DNA of 64,000 bases, taken from contig NZ_MASI01000001.1 in NCBI RefSeq assembly GCF_001708935.1, forward strand, positions 434,001-498,000. The letters are read 5' to 3'. Below the pieces are notes generated by a model. That model did not search any database. It was not told where the DNA came from and saw only the letters and a list, made by a program, of their open reading frames with translations. Below, piece by piece: positions 17,581 through 27,062 of this stretch; the first letter of the stretch is position 1; every line of letters starts with the position of its first letter. This stretch comes from Methyloligella halotolerans. GTDB taxonomy: Bacteria > Pseudomonadota > Alphaproteobacteria > Rhizobiales > Methyloligellaceae. The position numbers were made by a program, and so were the translations under genes.

Positions 17581-17893
17581 GATGGAGTCTGTTCGCCTCA
17601 GATGTTCTTTTCGTCTTCCGCGGTGGCGTCCTTGAAGCGTGGTAACGCCGCATGCGTCCGATCAGTTCGTCGAGCCCCGGCTCGCCTAGGCGTGTTCCCT
17701 CATAGATGCACTCGGCAAGCAGCGGGTCCGGCGCCTCGATCAAATGCTCCATGACCGCCAGATCGTCGGATGCCATATCCGGGATGGTCTCGGCGGCGTA
17801 GCGGCCGAGAAGGAAATCCAGCTCCTTGCTGCCGCGATGGGTCGCCCGGTAGAGCGCGCGGCGCCGGCGAAGGTCCAGCTGGGAATCGGACAT
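17393..17893 (-). CDS. sdhE: Succinate dehydrogenase assembly factor SdhE, 3' end apparently frameshifted
   Basis: From the ATG at 17893 the first 83 residues are a clear SdhE (DUF339/CptB-like) domain: LDLRRRRALYRATHRGSKELDFLLGRYA with the conserved RG-x-E motif, and MEHLIEAPDPLLAECI. SdhE attaches FAD to SdhA. After RMRRYHA the frame becomes basic and low-complexity and continues out of frame through 188 bp of mfd, giving 166 residues instead of the usual 90-100. If one base were missing near 17636, the chain would continue FKDATAEDEKNI and stop at a TGA (17598-17600) 17 bp before the mfd start, a normal SdhE ending and length. Hence a one-base deletion, real or artefactual, is the likely explanation. 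Confidence 0.8.
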   Translation of the reverse strand: MSDSQLDLRRRRALYRATHRGSKELDFLLGRYAAETIPDMASDDLAVMEHLIEAPDPLLAECIYEGTRLGEPGLDELIGRMRRYHASRTPPRKTKRTSEANRLHRGERSISSIHPGSGAPFRQAGDCRGRSGRRRRHAAGPARARCRKGGAVTPACGARCPADDDA

Positions 17894-18132
17894 CGTCGAA
17901 AAATCCCGTTGAGGTTTCGAATGCGCCGACACGCCCGCTTCATCCGGCAAGGCTTTCGCGACGCGCCGAATCCCCGGCATATTGCGTGCATCAACAAATG
18001 TCCCGAGGCCTCTGCACTTCCGTTTGCGGACCGAAGCGCGAGTGGCATGCGGGGCACTGTCTCGGGGGAGGTTTAAGTGCCGGGCCGGCCCAGTTCTGTC
18101 AAGCTGCGCCCCCTGCCTTGGGCATCGGAAAC

Positions 18133-20277
18133 ATGGCCGAGCGACGATTAGCCTCTACGCGGCCCGCCGAGCTGGCGCCGCTCTTCGCGCCGTTGACCGG
18201 CTTGAAGGGGGTCGGGCCGCGCATCGCCGGGCTTTTGAAGACCCTGCTGCGCCCCAAGCGCCAGCCGGAGGCGCTCTATCTCGTCGATCTCCTGCTGCAT
18301 CTGCCCTCTGGCGGCGTCGACCGGCGTATGACCGGCTCGATCTCAGAAGCCCGCATTGGAGAGCTCGCCACTCTCAAGGTGCGTATCGCCGAGCACCGCC
18401 CCGGGGTCCAAGGCCGCTTCCGCCGGGGACGTGCGCCCTACCGAATTCTGGTGGAGGACGACACGGGCGCGGTGGAGCTGGTCTATTTCAATGCCGACCG
18501 GTCCTATCTACAGCGGACGCTTCCCGTCGGCGAAGAGCGGCTGATCTCCGGCAAAGTCGAAGCCTATGACGGCTACCTCCAGATGCCCCATCCGGACTAC
18601 GTGGCGCGGGCGGACGGGACGGATCTACCGGATGTCGAGCCGGTCTACCCACTGACGACAGGTTTGAGCAACGGCCTGCTGCGAAAGCTGATGGATCAGG
18701 CGCTTGGTCGCGTGCCGTCCTTGCCGGAATGGATCGACGCGGCTTGGCTGAAGAAGAACGGCTGGCCCGGTTTCAAGGCGGCGTTGCTGGCGAGCCATCG
18801 TCCGGCAAGCTTTGCCGACCTCGAGGCAACGGCTCCGCCTCGCGCGCGGCTCGCCTATGACGAGTTGCTGGCCAACCAGCTCGCGCTGGCCGCGATACGC
18901 CAGCGCATCCGGAAAGCGCGGGGGCGGTCGATCCGGGGCGACGGTCATATCCGAAAGAAGATCCTGGACGCCCTACCCTTCGAGCTCACCGGCGCCCAAC
19001 GTTTTGCCCTGTCGGAGATCGACGGCGACATGGCCGATGGCCATCGCATGCTTCGGCTCCTCCAGGGCGATGTCGGCAGCGGCAAGACGATCGTGGCCCT
19101 GCTCGCGATGGCGGCCGCCATCGAGGCCGGCGGTCAGGCCGCGCTCATGGCGCCGACGGAGATCCTGGCCCGGCAGCATGCGAAGACTTTGGAAGGCTTC
19201 GCGGGACCGGCCGGGCTGAAGGTGGAGATCCTGACTGGGCGGGAAAAGGGCAAGACCCGGCAAGCCCTGCTCGAGCGGCTCGGTGCGGGGGAGATCGATA
19301 TCCTGATCGGCACCCATGCGCTGTTCCAGGAGGGCGTCGACTTCAAGGATCTGGCGCTGGCCGTGATCGACGAGCAGCACCGCTTCGGGGTGCATCAGCG
19401 CCTCGCCCTCCAGGGGAAAAGCACGGGCGCCGGCGCGGAGCTTCTGGTCATGACGGCCACGCCCATTCCGCGCACGCTCCTCCTCACGAATTTCGGGGAA
19501 ATGGATGTCTCTAAGCTCGACGAGAAACCGCCGGGCCGCACGCCGATCAAGACCCGCACGGTGCCTGACGAGCGGCTGGCCGAGGTGATCGAAGGCGCGC
19601 AGCGGGCGGTGGCCAACGGCGCCCAGGTCTATTGGGTCTGCCCGCTCGTGGCGGAGTCGGAGACCCTCGATATCGCGGCGGCGGAGGAGAGGTTCGCGGT
19701 GCTCCAGAAGATCTTCGGCGATCATGTCGGACTGATCCACGGCCAGCTCAAGGCCAAGGAGAAGGATGAGGTTATGGGACGGTTCGCCGCCGGCGAATTG
19801 TCCATCCTCGTCTCCACCACGGTGATCGAGGTCGGCGTGGACGTACCCAACGCCAGCATCATGATCATCGAGCATGCCGAGCGGTTCGGTCTCTCCCAAC
19901 TGCATCAGCTTCGCGGCCGGGTCGGACGCGGCGCGAAGGAGTCGGCCTGCATCCTGCTCTACAGGCAGCCGCTGACGGAGACGGCGAAGGAGCGCCTCAA
20001 CGTCATGCGGCGGACCGAAGACGGTTTCGTCATCGCAGAAGAGGATCTGCGGCTGCGGGGCGGCGGCGAGGTATTGGGGACCCGGCAAAGCGGCATGCCG
20101 GCGTTTCGTCTGGCGCGGCTGCCGGAGCACACGGAACTCCTGGAGGCTGCCCGGGACGAGGCACGCCTGGCTCTCACCCGCGACCCGACCCTATCGGAGC
20201 CTCGGTCCCAGGCGCTGAAGACCCTGCTCTATCTCTTCGAACGGGACGATGCGATCCGGCTGCTGCGGGCGGGCTAG
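18133..20277 (+). CDS. recG: ATP-dependent DNA helicase RecG
   Basis: From the ATG at 18133 (MAERRLAS) the product is 714 residues, normal for RecG. Landmarks in order are the N-terminal wedge (LTGLKGVGPRIAGLL, PSGGVDRR, then an OB-fold), Walker A (LLQGDVGSGKTIVA), DEQH box (AVIDEQHRFGVHQR), TATPIPRTL, STTVIEVGVDVPNA, QLRGRVGRG, and the C-terminal TRG motif region (DGFVIAEEDLRLRGGGEVLG). RecG remodels stalled replication forks and recombination intermediates. It is divergent from sdhE-mfd, an arrangement known in alphaproteobacteria. The frame is open for 120 codons upstream, but that stretch overlaps sdhE and lacks RecG features. Confidence 0.95.
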   Translation: MAERRLASTRPAELAPLFAPLTGLKGVGPRIAGLLKTLLRPKRQPEALYLVDLLLHLPSGGVDRRMTGSISEARIGELATLKVRIAEHRPGVQGRFRRGRAPYRILVEDDTGAVELVYFNADRSYLQRTLPVGEERLISGKVEAYDGYLQMPHPDYVARADGTDLPDVEPVYPLTTGLSNGLLRKLMDQALGRVPSLPEWIDAAWLKKNGWPGFKAALLASHRPASFADLEATAPPRARLAYDELLANQLALAAIRQRIRKARGRSIRGDGHIRKKILDALPFELTGAQRFALSEIDGDMADGHRMLRLLQGDVGSGKTIVALLAMAAAIEAGGQAALMAPTEILARQHAKTLEGFAGPAGLKVEILTGREKGKTRQALLERLGAGEIDILIGTHALFQEGVDFKDLALAVIDEQHRFGVHQRLALQGKSTGAGAELLVMTATPIPRTLLLTNFGEMDVSKLDEKPPGRTPIKTRTVPDERLAEVIEGAQRAVANGAQVYWVCPLVAESETLDIAAAEERFAVLQKIFGDHVGLIHGQLKAKEKDEVMGRFAAGELSILVSTTVIEVGVDVPNASIMIIEHAERFGLSQLHQLRGRVGRGAKESACILLYRQPLTETAKERLNVMRRTEDGFVIAEEDLRLRGGGEVLGTRQSGMPAFRLARLPEHTELLEAARDEARLALTRDPTLSEPRSQALKTLLYLFERDDAIRLLRAG

Positions 20278-20294
20278 CCCCGACCCGTCGTGGA

Positions 20295-21101
20295 TCAGGA
20301 CATCGGCTCCTTTTGGACCGGTACGTCGGATGGCGGTTCTACCGGTGCCTCGATGCTTTCCTTGCGGCCTCGGCGCTTCCGGGGCGCGACGTCCTTCTGC
20401 AGCTCGGCGATTGACCGCTCCTTGTCGGGCGAGACGAGGCCGGCGGACAGCACGAGCTTCACGCCCTCCTCCACGGTCATGTCGAGGATCTGCACGTCCT
20501 TGGCCGGCATGAACATGACAAAGCCGGTCGTGGGGTTCGGGGCGTTGGGCATGAAGACGGTGATGATCTCATCGTCCTTGTCGCCCGCCTTCTCCTTCAC
20601 CTCGCTTGGAGTCTCGCCCGAAATGAAGGCCACGGCATAGACGCCCTGGCGGGGAAACTCGATCAGCCCGACTTTTTTGAAAGAGTGGCCGGTGTCGGCG
20701 AAGATGGACTGGAAGATCTGCTTCAGGAGCCGATAGACGCCGCGGACGACCGGCATGCGGTCGAGCAGGATCTCGCCGTAGGAGAACAATGTGCGGCCAA
20801 ACAGATTGGCCATCAGCGCGCCGATGAACATCAGGCCGAGAATGCCGACAATCAGGCCGACGCCCGGAATGTTCACGGGCAGATAGGTCTCGGGCAGATA
20901 ATCCTGGGGGATGAGCGGCTTCACCCAGTTGTCCACCAGGTTGATGAACCACCACACCACGTAGATCGTGATGGCGATGGGGCCGACGACGATCAGGCCG
21001 GTCAGGAAATAGCCGCGCAGGCGGGCGAGAAAATGCGAGGAATGCCCCGCCCCCGCAGCCGCGAGCTGCCTGAGCTGATCCTCGGTCTCTTTTTGATTCA
21101 T
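20295..21101 (-). CDS. DUF502-family integral membrane protein
   Basis: The 268-residue protein has two membrane segments (GYFLTGLIVVGPIAITIYVVWW and PGVGLIVGILGLMFIGALMANLFG) followed by the DUF502 core: DRMPVVRGVYRLLKQIFQSIF, VGLIEFPRQGVYAVAFISGE, ITVFMPNAPNPTTGFVMFMP, and MTVEEGVKLVLSAGLV. Its function is unknown, though members occur beside recG in many alphaproteobacteria, as here (convergent, 17 bp apart). The C-terminal 45 residues are basic then proline-rich and probably disordered. Confidence 0.85.
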   Translation of the reverse strand: MNQKETEDQLRQLAAAGAGHSSHFLARLRGYFLTGLIVVGPIAITIYVVWWFINLVDNWVKPLIPQDYLPETYLPVNIPGVGLIVGILGLMFIGALMANLFGRTLFSYGEILLDRMPVVRGVYRLLKQIFQSIFADTGHSFKKVGLIEFPRQGVYAVAFISGETPSEVKEKAGDKDDEIITVFMPNAPNPTTGFVMFMPAKDVQILDMTVEEGVKLVLSAGLVSPDKERSIAELQKDVAPRKRRGRKESIEAPVEPPSDVPVQKEPMS

Positions 21102-21280
21102 CTCAGCGTTCTGTCCTCAAGCCCGAACAGGGCCCATCTGCCCCTGAATTGCGGTGCCGCGTGCCACGTCTTTCCGGCCACGCGCGAAGCGTATCTAGCG
21201 CTTGCGGCAGCCACACGACAATACGGCATCTCGGCGGACGCTTCAGGCAGCCCCCGAATGGTTTGCGGCTCGCGGAGAGC

Positions 21281-22402
21281 CTAGCGCGCAACGACTAAGA
21301 AGCATTCAACACCGCTGCGCTTCAGATCGTTGCAGAGCTTCTCGCTCTCCGCCTTGTCGCTGAACGGGCCGATCTGGAGCCGATAGAACGTGCCCAGATC
21401 GCCCACATCGGCCTGTTCGATCTGAGGTGTCTTGCCGGAAAGCGCCGGGTTCGAGGACTGGACCTTCTGCCAAAGCTGGCGTGCCTCGGCTTCGGACCGG
21501 CTGGCCGCGAGCTGAAGGCGGTAGCCTCCGCCCTCGCTTGTGGACGCTGTCTCGGCCGGCGGCTCGGCATAGGAATTGCCCCAGGAGCCGAACCAGCGGG
21601 TAATGGCATTGCCGCCCTGCTCCGGTTGCGGCGCTGGCGCAGGCGCAGGAGCTGCTTGCGGCACGGGCGCGGGTGCGGCGGTTCGCGCAGGCGGGGTCGC
21701 CGGCACCGCCTGATCACCCGTCGCGACCTGGGTCGACCAGCCTTCCGTGGCGGCGGGATCCGTCGTGGTGGTCTGACTCGGCGGCGGGCCCTTGGCGGGC
21801 GTGCCGGTCGTGCCGCCAAAGGGCGACATGCGGTCCCAGAAGCCGCCCACGGCGACCTGCTGGGTTCCGGTGGCAACCTCGCGGACATCCACCCCGCCCT
21901 GCTTCGAAAGCCGGGCGGTCTGGCTCGGCGCCGCCTTCTGAGCGTAGGCGAGCTCGCGCTGGGATTCCTCGGCCAGGCCGAGATCCCTGAACGCGTAGCC
22001 CCGCTCTACTTGTGCGGCGACGCGGTCCGTGGACGGCAGGCCGAGGAAGATGCCGTTGCCGAGATCGGCGATGGCCTGGGCATGGCGGCCCAGCTTCCGG
22101 TTGGCAAGGCCGCGATAATAGAGCGCAAGAGCCGCCTCGCGGGACGAAAGGCTCTCATCGCCCAGAGCGGCGGTCAGACGCTGAACGGCGCTTTGGTATT
22201 GGCCGGCGCGCAGCTCGGCGGCGCCGGCATCGACGGCAGCGCTGACGGCGTAGGCTGGCACGGGCGCCAGGCACAGGGCGGACATCGTCAGCGCAAGGGA
22301 TAAGGCCGCCGGTACGAGGCGGGCTTGCGCGTGACGTATGAGAGCGGCAAAAGGTTTAGGCGCGCCGTGGCGCTGCCGAGCTTCGATCATTCCCGTGCTC
22401 AA
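21281..22402 (-). CDS. SPOR-domain protein with TPR-like repeats, periplasmic
   Basis: After a hydrophobic export signal (LVPAALSLALTMSALCLAPVPAYA), residues about 55-165 form TPR-like helices (AAELRAGQYQSAVQRLTAAL, ALALYYRGLANRKLGRHAQAI, ERGYAFRDLGLAEESQRELA). A long Pro/Ala/Thr linker follows, then a C-terminal SPOR domain (GYRLQLAASRSEAEARQLWQKV, YRLQIGPFSDKAESEKLCNDL). SPOR domains bind glycan strands stripped of stem peptides at the division septum, so the protein probably acts in cell-wall remodelling during division. It lies downstream of glmS on the same strand, 33 bp away. The frame begins at 22402; a shorter start at MIEAR is possible. Confidence 0.8.
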   Translation of the reverse strand: MSTGMIEARQRHGAPKPFAALIRHAQARLVPAALSLALTMSALCLAPVPAYAVSAAVDAGAAELRAGQYQSAVQRLTAALGDESLSSREAALALYYRGLANRKLGRHAQAIADLGNGIFLGLPSTDRVAAQVERGYAFRDLGLAEESQRELAYAQKAAPSQTARLSKQGGVDVREVATGTQQVAVGGFWDRMSPFGGTTGTPAKGPPPSQTTTTDPAATEGWSTQVATGDQAVPATPPARTAAPAPVPQAAPAPAPAPQPEQGGNAITRWFGSWGNSYAEPPAETASTSEGGGYRLQLAASRSEAEARQLWQKVQSSNPALSGKTPQIEQADVGDLGTFYRLQIGPFSDKAESEKLCNDLKRSGVECFLVVAR

Positions 22403-22435
22403 GCAAATAATTCGGGCGAATCCGAGGCTTCCAGT

Positions 22436-24256
22436 CTATTCGACAGTGACCGATTTAGCCAGGTTGCGGGGCTGATCGACGTCGGTGCCCATCAGGGTGG
22501 CCGTGTGATAGGCGATCAGCTGGATCGGAATGGCGTAGATTAGCGGCGTCACGAACGGATCGACGACCGGCACCTTCAGATGCCCCGCCAGTTCGCATCC
22601 CGCCTCGCCCGCTTCCGCATCGCTGATCAAGACGATCTGTCCGCCGCGGGCGGCGACCTCCTGCATGTTGGATACGGTCTTGTCGAAAAGCCCGTCGCGC
22701 GGGGCGATGACGATGACCGGCATATTTTCGTCGATCAGGGCGATCGGCCCATGCTTCAGCTCTCCGGCAGCATATCCTTCGGCGTGGATATAGGAGATCT
22801 CCTTGAGCTTCAGGGCGCCTTCCATGGCGAGAGGAAAGCTTTGGCCGCGGCCGAGATAGAGGACGTCGCGGGCCTTCGACAGGGCGTGGCCGACCTCTTC
22901 GTAGGGCGTCTCGTCGCGCAGCAGCGACGCCATGTGGCGCGGCACCTCGCCGAGAGCGCCGACCAGCTCCTTCTCTCTCGCCTCGTCGATCACGCCGCGG
23001 GCCTTCCCGGCCGCGATGGCGAGGCAGGCCAAGACCGTAAGCTGGGCGGTGAAGGCTTTGGTCGATGCAACGCCGATCTCCGGTCCTGCAAGGGTCGGCA
23101 GGACGAGGTCCGAATCCCGCGCGATGGAGGATTCCGTCACGTTCACGACCGAGACGATGGCCTGGCCCTGATCCCGGCAATGGCGCAGGGTCGCCAAGGT
23201 GTCGGCCGTTTCGCCCGATTGGGAAATGAACAGCGCCGCTCCGTCCGGATCCAGCACGGCATCGCGGTAGCGGAGCTCCGAGGCGATGTCGACCTCGACA
23301 GGAAGGCGCGCCCAGCGTTCGAACCAGTATTTGGCGACGAGCCCTGCGTAATAGGCCGTGCCGCAGGCGGAGATCGTCAGGCGCGGGATTGCGGCAAAGT
23401 CGAAGGGAAGCTCCGGCAGCTCGATCTCGTTGGTCTCGAAACGGACGAGGCTCGCCAGGGTATGGCCGACGACCTCGGGCTGCTCATGGATCTCCTTCGC
23501 CATGAAGTGGCGGTGATTGCCCTTGTCGACCAGAAGGGCCTGGGCCTGGGATTGGGACACCGGGCGCTGCACGGCCTTGCCGGCGCGATCCCGAATGGCC
23601 AGTCCCTCGCGGGTGAGAACGGCCCAGTCGCCGTCCTCCAGATAGACGACACGGTCCGTGAAGGGAGCCAGCGCGATCGCGTCGGACCCCACATACATCT
23701 CGCCGGTGCCGAGGCCGATGGCGAGGGGGCTGCCCTGACGCGCCACGATCATCAGATCGTCGAAACCGCGGAAGATGATCGCGAGGGCGAAGGCCCCTTC
23801 CAGGTGCTGCAGGGTGTGAAAGACGGAGCGGACAGGATCGCTGCCGGATTTCAGCTCGCGGCCGATGAGATGGGCGATGACCTCGGTATCGGTGTCGCTG
23901 GTGAACTCGGCGCCACTCGCCTGAAGGTCCGTCTTCAACTCGCGGAAATTCTCGATGATGCCGTTGTGAACGACGGCGACATCCTCGGTCATGTGGGGGT
24001 GGGCATTGCCTTCGTTCGGCCTGCCGTGGGTCGCCCAGCGGGTATGGCCGATGCCGGTATGGCCGTGCAGAGGGTGATCCTCGACCAGGCGTTCGAGGTT
24101 GCGCAACTTGCCCGGGGCGCGCCGGCGCACCAGTACGCCGTCCTCCAGGGTCGCGATGCCGGCCGAGTCGTAGCCCCGGTATTCGAGCCGCTTGAGCGCA
24201 TCGATCAGCTGCTCGGCGACAGGTTCCTTGCTGAGGATTCCGACAATTCCGCACAT
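22436..24256 (-). CDS. glmS: Glutamine-fructose-6-phosphate aminotransferase (isomerizing)
   Basis: I place the start at the ATG at 24256 because GlmS needs its second residue, the nucleophilic cysteine (MCGIVGIL), at the N-terminus after Met removal; the frame is open further upstream without homology. The 606-residue protein has the Ntn glutaminase domain (HTRWATHGRPNEGNAHPH, VVHNGIIENF) and two SIS sugar-isomerase domains (FISQSGETADTLATL, FLGRGQ-like LYLGRGQSFPLAMEGALKLKE), ending with the conserved LAKSVTVE. It makes glucosamine-6-phosphate for peptidoglycan and lipopolysaccharide. It follows glmU on the same strand. Confidence 0.96.
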   Translation of the reverse strand: MCGIVGILSKEPVAEQLIDALKRLEYRGYDSAGIATLEDGVLVRRRAPGKLRNLERLVEDHPLHGHTGIGHTRWATHGRPNEGNAHPHMTEDVAVVHNGIIENFRELKTDLQASGAEFTSDTDTEVIAHLIGRELKSGSDPVRSVFHTLQHLEGAFALAIIFRGFDDLMIVARQGSPLAIGLGTGEMYVGSDAIALAPFTDRVVYLEDGDWAVLTREGLAIRDRAGKAVQRPVSQSQAQALLVDKGNHRHFMAKEIHEQPEVVGHTLASLVRFETNEIELPELPFDFAAIPRLTISACGTAYYAGLVAKYWFERWARLPVEVDIASELRYRDAVLDPDGAALFISQSGETADTLATLRHCRDQGQAIVSVVNVTESSIARDSDLVLPTLAGPEIGVASTKAFTAQLTVLACLAIAAGKARGVIDEAREKELVGALGEVPRHMASLLRDETPYEEVGHALSKARDVLYLGRGQSFPLAMEGALKLKEISYIHAEGYAAGELKHGPIALIDENMPVIVIAPRDGLFDKTVSNMQEVAARGGQIVLISDAEAGEAGCELAGHLKVPVVDPFVTPLIYAIPIQLIAYHTATLMGTDVDQPRNLAKSVTVE

Positions 24257-24331
24257 ATTCGATTCAATTCCTTGGACCGCGCTGACCGATAGGTAGGCCA
24301 GTCCGCCAACAGGCTGCAATTCAAACGCTAT

Positions 24332-24362
24332 TTCCCATTATTTCCCCGATCGGGGAATGGGA
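24332..24362. repeat. Inverted repeat between glmU and glmS
   Basis: A 16-bp perfect palindrome (TTCCCCGATCGGGGAA, 24342-24357) is flanked by further complementary arms (TCCCAT and ATGGGA), giving a long hairpin with a small bulge. It lies in the 119-bp gap after glmU and before glmS. There is no U-tract, so it may be an mRNA stabiliser or attenuator, or an operator, rather than a plain terminator. Confidence 0.6.
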
Positions 24363-24375
24363 CTCGCCAAGCCGG

Positions 24376-25734
24376 TTACTCGCCTTGTTTGGCTTTCATG
24401 CGGCGAGCCTTGTAGCGGGTCGCCCAATCGGCCTTCTCTTCCTGGGCCGAGCGGCTCAGCGACAGGGCGCCGGGCGAAACGTCGTGGACGATGACGCTGC
24501 CCGAACCCACATAGGCGCCGTCGCCGATCTTCACCGGGGCGACGAGAGAGCTGTTCGAGCCGATGAAGGCGCCCTCCCCGATCTCGGTGCGGTGCTTGTC
24601 GAAGCCATCGTAATTGCAGGTGATGGTGCCGGCGCCGATATTGGCCTCCGCGCCGATCTCCGCATCGCCGATATAGGTCAGATGGTTGACCTTGGCGCCG
24701 ACGCCCACGGTCGATTTCTTGATCTCGACGAAGTTCCCGACATGGGCACGTTCGGAAAGTTCGGCACCCGGGCGCAGCCTTGCGAAGGGGCCGACGGTCG
24801 CGCCCCTCCCTATGGTCGCCTGCTCGAAATGGCAGAAGCCCTTGATATGCGCTCCCTCGCCGATGGTGACGCCCGGCCCAATGATGACATTGGGCTCGAT
24901 GATCACGTCGGGGGCGATCTTCGTGTCGGCACTGAGGAAAACCGTTTCCGGGGCCGTCATGGTCACGCCGCCGGCGAGCGCGCGAGCCCGCAGGCGCTTC
25001 TGCATGACGGCTTCCGCCGTGGCCAGTTCGGCGCGGGAGTTCACGCCGAGCAAGGTTTCATGATCGGCGGTCACGATCTTGAGTTTCAGCCCGTCGGCGG
25101 CGGCCAGGCCCACCGCGTCGGTGAGATAGTATTCGCCCTTGGCGTTGTCGTTGCCGATGCGATCGAGGAGGCTCAGGAGAAGCGCGCCGGAGCCGAATCC
25201 GACGATCCCGGAATTGCAGAGGGTGATGCCCTTCTCGGCCTCGGAGGCGTCCTTCTCCTCGCGGATGCCGGTAAGCGTGCCCGCGTCGTCCACGAGGAGC
25301 CGGCCATAGCCCGTCGGATCCGGCGCGTCGAAGCCAACCACGACGAGGTCGGCCCCCTCGGTGAGGGCCGCCTGAACCTCCGACAAGGTGTCGGTTTCGA
25401 GCAGCGGCGTATCGCCGTAGAGCACCAGGACCGGGCCCGCGGCCGACTGCAGAGCGTCCTTGGCCGCAAGCACCGCGTCGGCGGTCCCGCGCTGATCCTG
25501 CTGGATGAAGACTTGGAGACCGTCGGACATGGTCTTTCCGGCCTCGGCCACCTGCTCCATGTCCGGCCCGACGACGACGGCCGCCCGGCCGATGCCTGCC
25601 GCGCCCGCAACGCCCAGCACATGAGCCAGCATTGGCGCGTTTGCGACGGGGTGCAGCACCTTGGGACGGTTGGAGCGCATCCGCGTGCCTTTGCCTGCGG
25701 CGAGAATGACGGCGGTCGTTTCGGGTTTAGACAT
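24376..25734 (-). CDS. glmU: Bifunctional GlmU: GlcN-1-P acetyltransferase / GlcNAc-1-P uridylyltransferase
   Basis: The N-terminal half is a nucleotidyltransferase with LAAGKGTRMRSNRPKVLHP and LVLYGDTPLL; the C-terminal half is a left-handed beta-helix of hexapeptide repeats with the acetyltransferase active-site region (FVEIKKSTVGVGAKVNHLTY) and NYDGFDKHRTEIGEGAFIGS. It performs the last two steps to UDP-GlcNAc and works directly with GlmS, which is downstream on the same strand. Two adjacent ATG codons (25737 and 25734) could start it; I use the second, and the difference is a single residue. The length, 452 aa, is normal. Confidence 0.96.
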   Translation of the reverse strand: MSKPETTAVILAAGKGTRMRSNRPKVLHPVANAPMLAHVLGVAGAAGIGRAAVVVGPDMEQVAEAGKTMSDGLQVFIQQDQRGTADAVLAAKDALQSAAGPVLVLYGDTPLLETDTLSEVQAALTEGADLVVVGFDAPDPTGYGRLLVDDAGTLTGIREEKDASEAEKGITLCNSGIVGFGSGALLLSLLDRIGNDNAKGEYYLTDAVGLAAADGLKLKIVTADHETLLGVNSRAELATAEAVMQKRLRARALAGGVTMTAPETVFLSADTKIAPDVIIEPNVIIGPGVTIGEGAHIKGFCHFEQATIGRGATVGPFARLRPGAELSERAHVGNFVEIKKSTVGVGAKVNHLTYIGDAEIGAEANIGAGTITCNYDGFDKHRTEIGEGAFIGSNSSLVAPVKIGDGAYVGSGSVIVHDVSPGALSLSRSAQEEKADWATRYKARRMKAKQGE

Positions 25735-25973
25735 CATTTTCCCGGATTCGAAGCGAGTTGCTGCGCACGGCGCCAAGGCGGCCGCACGATCGCCTATCTA
25801 ATACAAAGCGCTTATTAGAGCCATATGCGCGGGATTTTTGCTTTAAGGTGTACGTCGTCCACGAATTGACCTGACACGGGAAGCGGATAAGCTCCGGCGG
25901 CGGCTTGCCGGAGCAGCATTTTTGCCTATCTTGGCCGAATGCGGCGCGTGGCGAAGAGGAGGGGGTTTAGCGT

Positions 25974-26974
25974 ATGTATGTGAAGGATCGCCCTGGCGGA
26001 TTCCGGACTCTGCTTCCGAAGATCTTTGCGGTCTTCTGGGTCGTGCTGGGCGGCTTTTCCGGAGCCTATCTCTTCAGCGTCCTGCAAGAGCCCCAGATCG
26101 TCCAGATCACCAAGACCGAGACTGCACCGCCGCCGCAAGACGATGGCGCGTCCGAAGAGGCGCTGCAACGCAACGCCGTGACCGACGAAGCCCAACAGCG
26201 CCAGATCGCCGAGCTCAAATCCACCATCGATCAGCTGCAGCAGCGACTCTCCGGCGTCGACACGCGACTGAGCCCTATCGAGAAGCTGCTCGGCCCCGTC
26301 GCCGCCATGCCTCAGCACGAGTCGGCGGTGAGACCGCGCCGCCATCGCCCCGCCCCAAGCCCATGGAAGAGGCGACCCAGCCCGAACCCGTCGATGAGAG
26401 CGGGGATGACGTGGAGACCGAGGAGGCCGCGGCGCCCCCTGCCCCCGCATCCGAACCGGTCGAGGAACCGGAAGCCGAGCCCGCACCTGCCGAAGAGACG
26501 GTGGAAGCCGCCGCGCCGGAACCCGAGCCTGAGGCTGCCGCACCCGAGACCGCCGAATCCGACGTTCCCTCCGGCGAGGTGCCGGTTCCTTCCGGAGAGG
26601 TCGCCCCGGCCGAAGAACCGCTCGCGCCTGCGGGCGTCGATGCCGACGAGCCGCCGCAGGCGACCGCCAGCCTCGGCGAGAGTCCGGCGGCGTTGGCCAC
26701 GCCCGACCTCCCGCCCGGCACGAACCGGTTCGGCATCGAGATCGGCACGGTGGAAAGCCGCGAGAAGCTTCGGCCGCTGTGGCGGAACATGCTGACCAAG
26801 CATGCGGCGCTGGTCGCGGGGCTGGAAGCACGCCGCGTGATGGCCCCCGACAATCAGTGGCGGCTGATCGCCGGCCCCTTTGCCGACGCGACGGAAGCCG
26901 CACGCGCCTGTGTGCTGTTCAAGAAGTCGGACCTGCCGTGCGAACCGACGGTCTTCGCCGGAGATTCTCTTTAG
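25974..26974 (+). pseudogene. SPOR-domain membrane protein gene interrupted by a frameshift
   Basis: The first frame (from ATG 25974) encodes a cytoplasmic basic start, one membrane segment (LPKIFAVFWVVLGGFSGAYLF) and a coiled coil (QQRQIAELKSTIDQLQQRLS) up to about 26310. It then degenerates into arginine/proline-rich noise. The frame one base earlier takes over near 26311-26335 with a long acidic Pro/Ala/Glu linker (EEPEAEPAPAEE...) and a C-terminal SPOR-like domain (IGTVESREKLRPLW, WRLIAGPFADATEAARACVL) ending at 26974. One missing base between the parts would give a single protein of about 333 residues, typical of bitopic septal SPOR proteins. The gene is divergent from glmU. Confidence 0.75.
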
Positions 26975-27062
26975 GCCGGAGCGAATCCTCAGCCGAAGCG
27001 GGCATATTCGCTGAAGCGATCTTCCTTGCTGAGGCTGTCTTTACAGTCGGCTCGTGCCGGCT

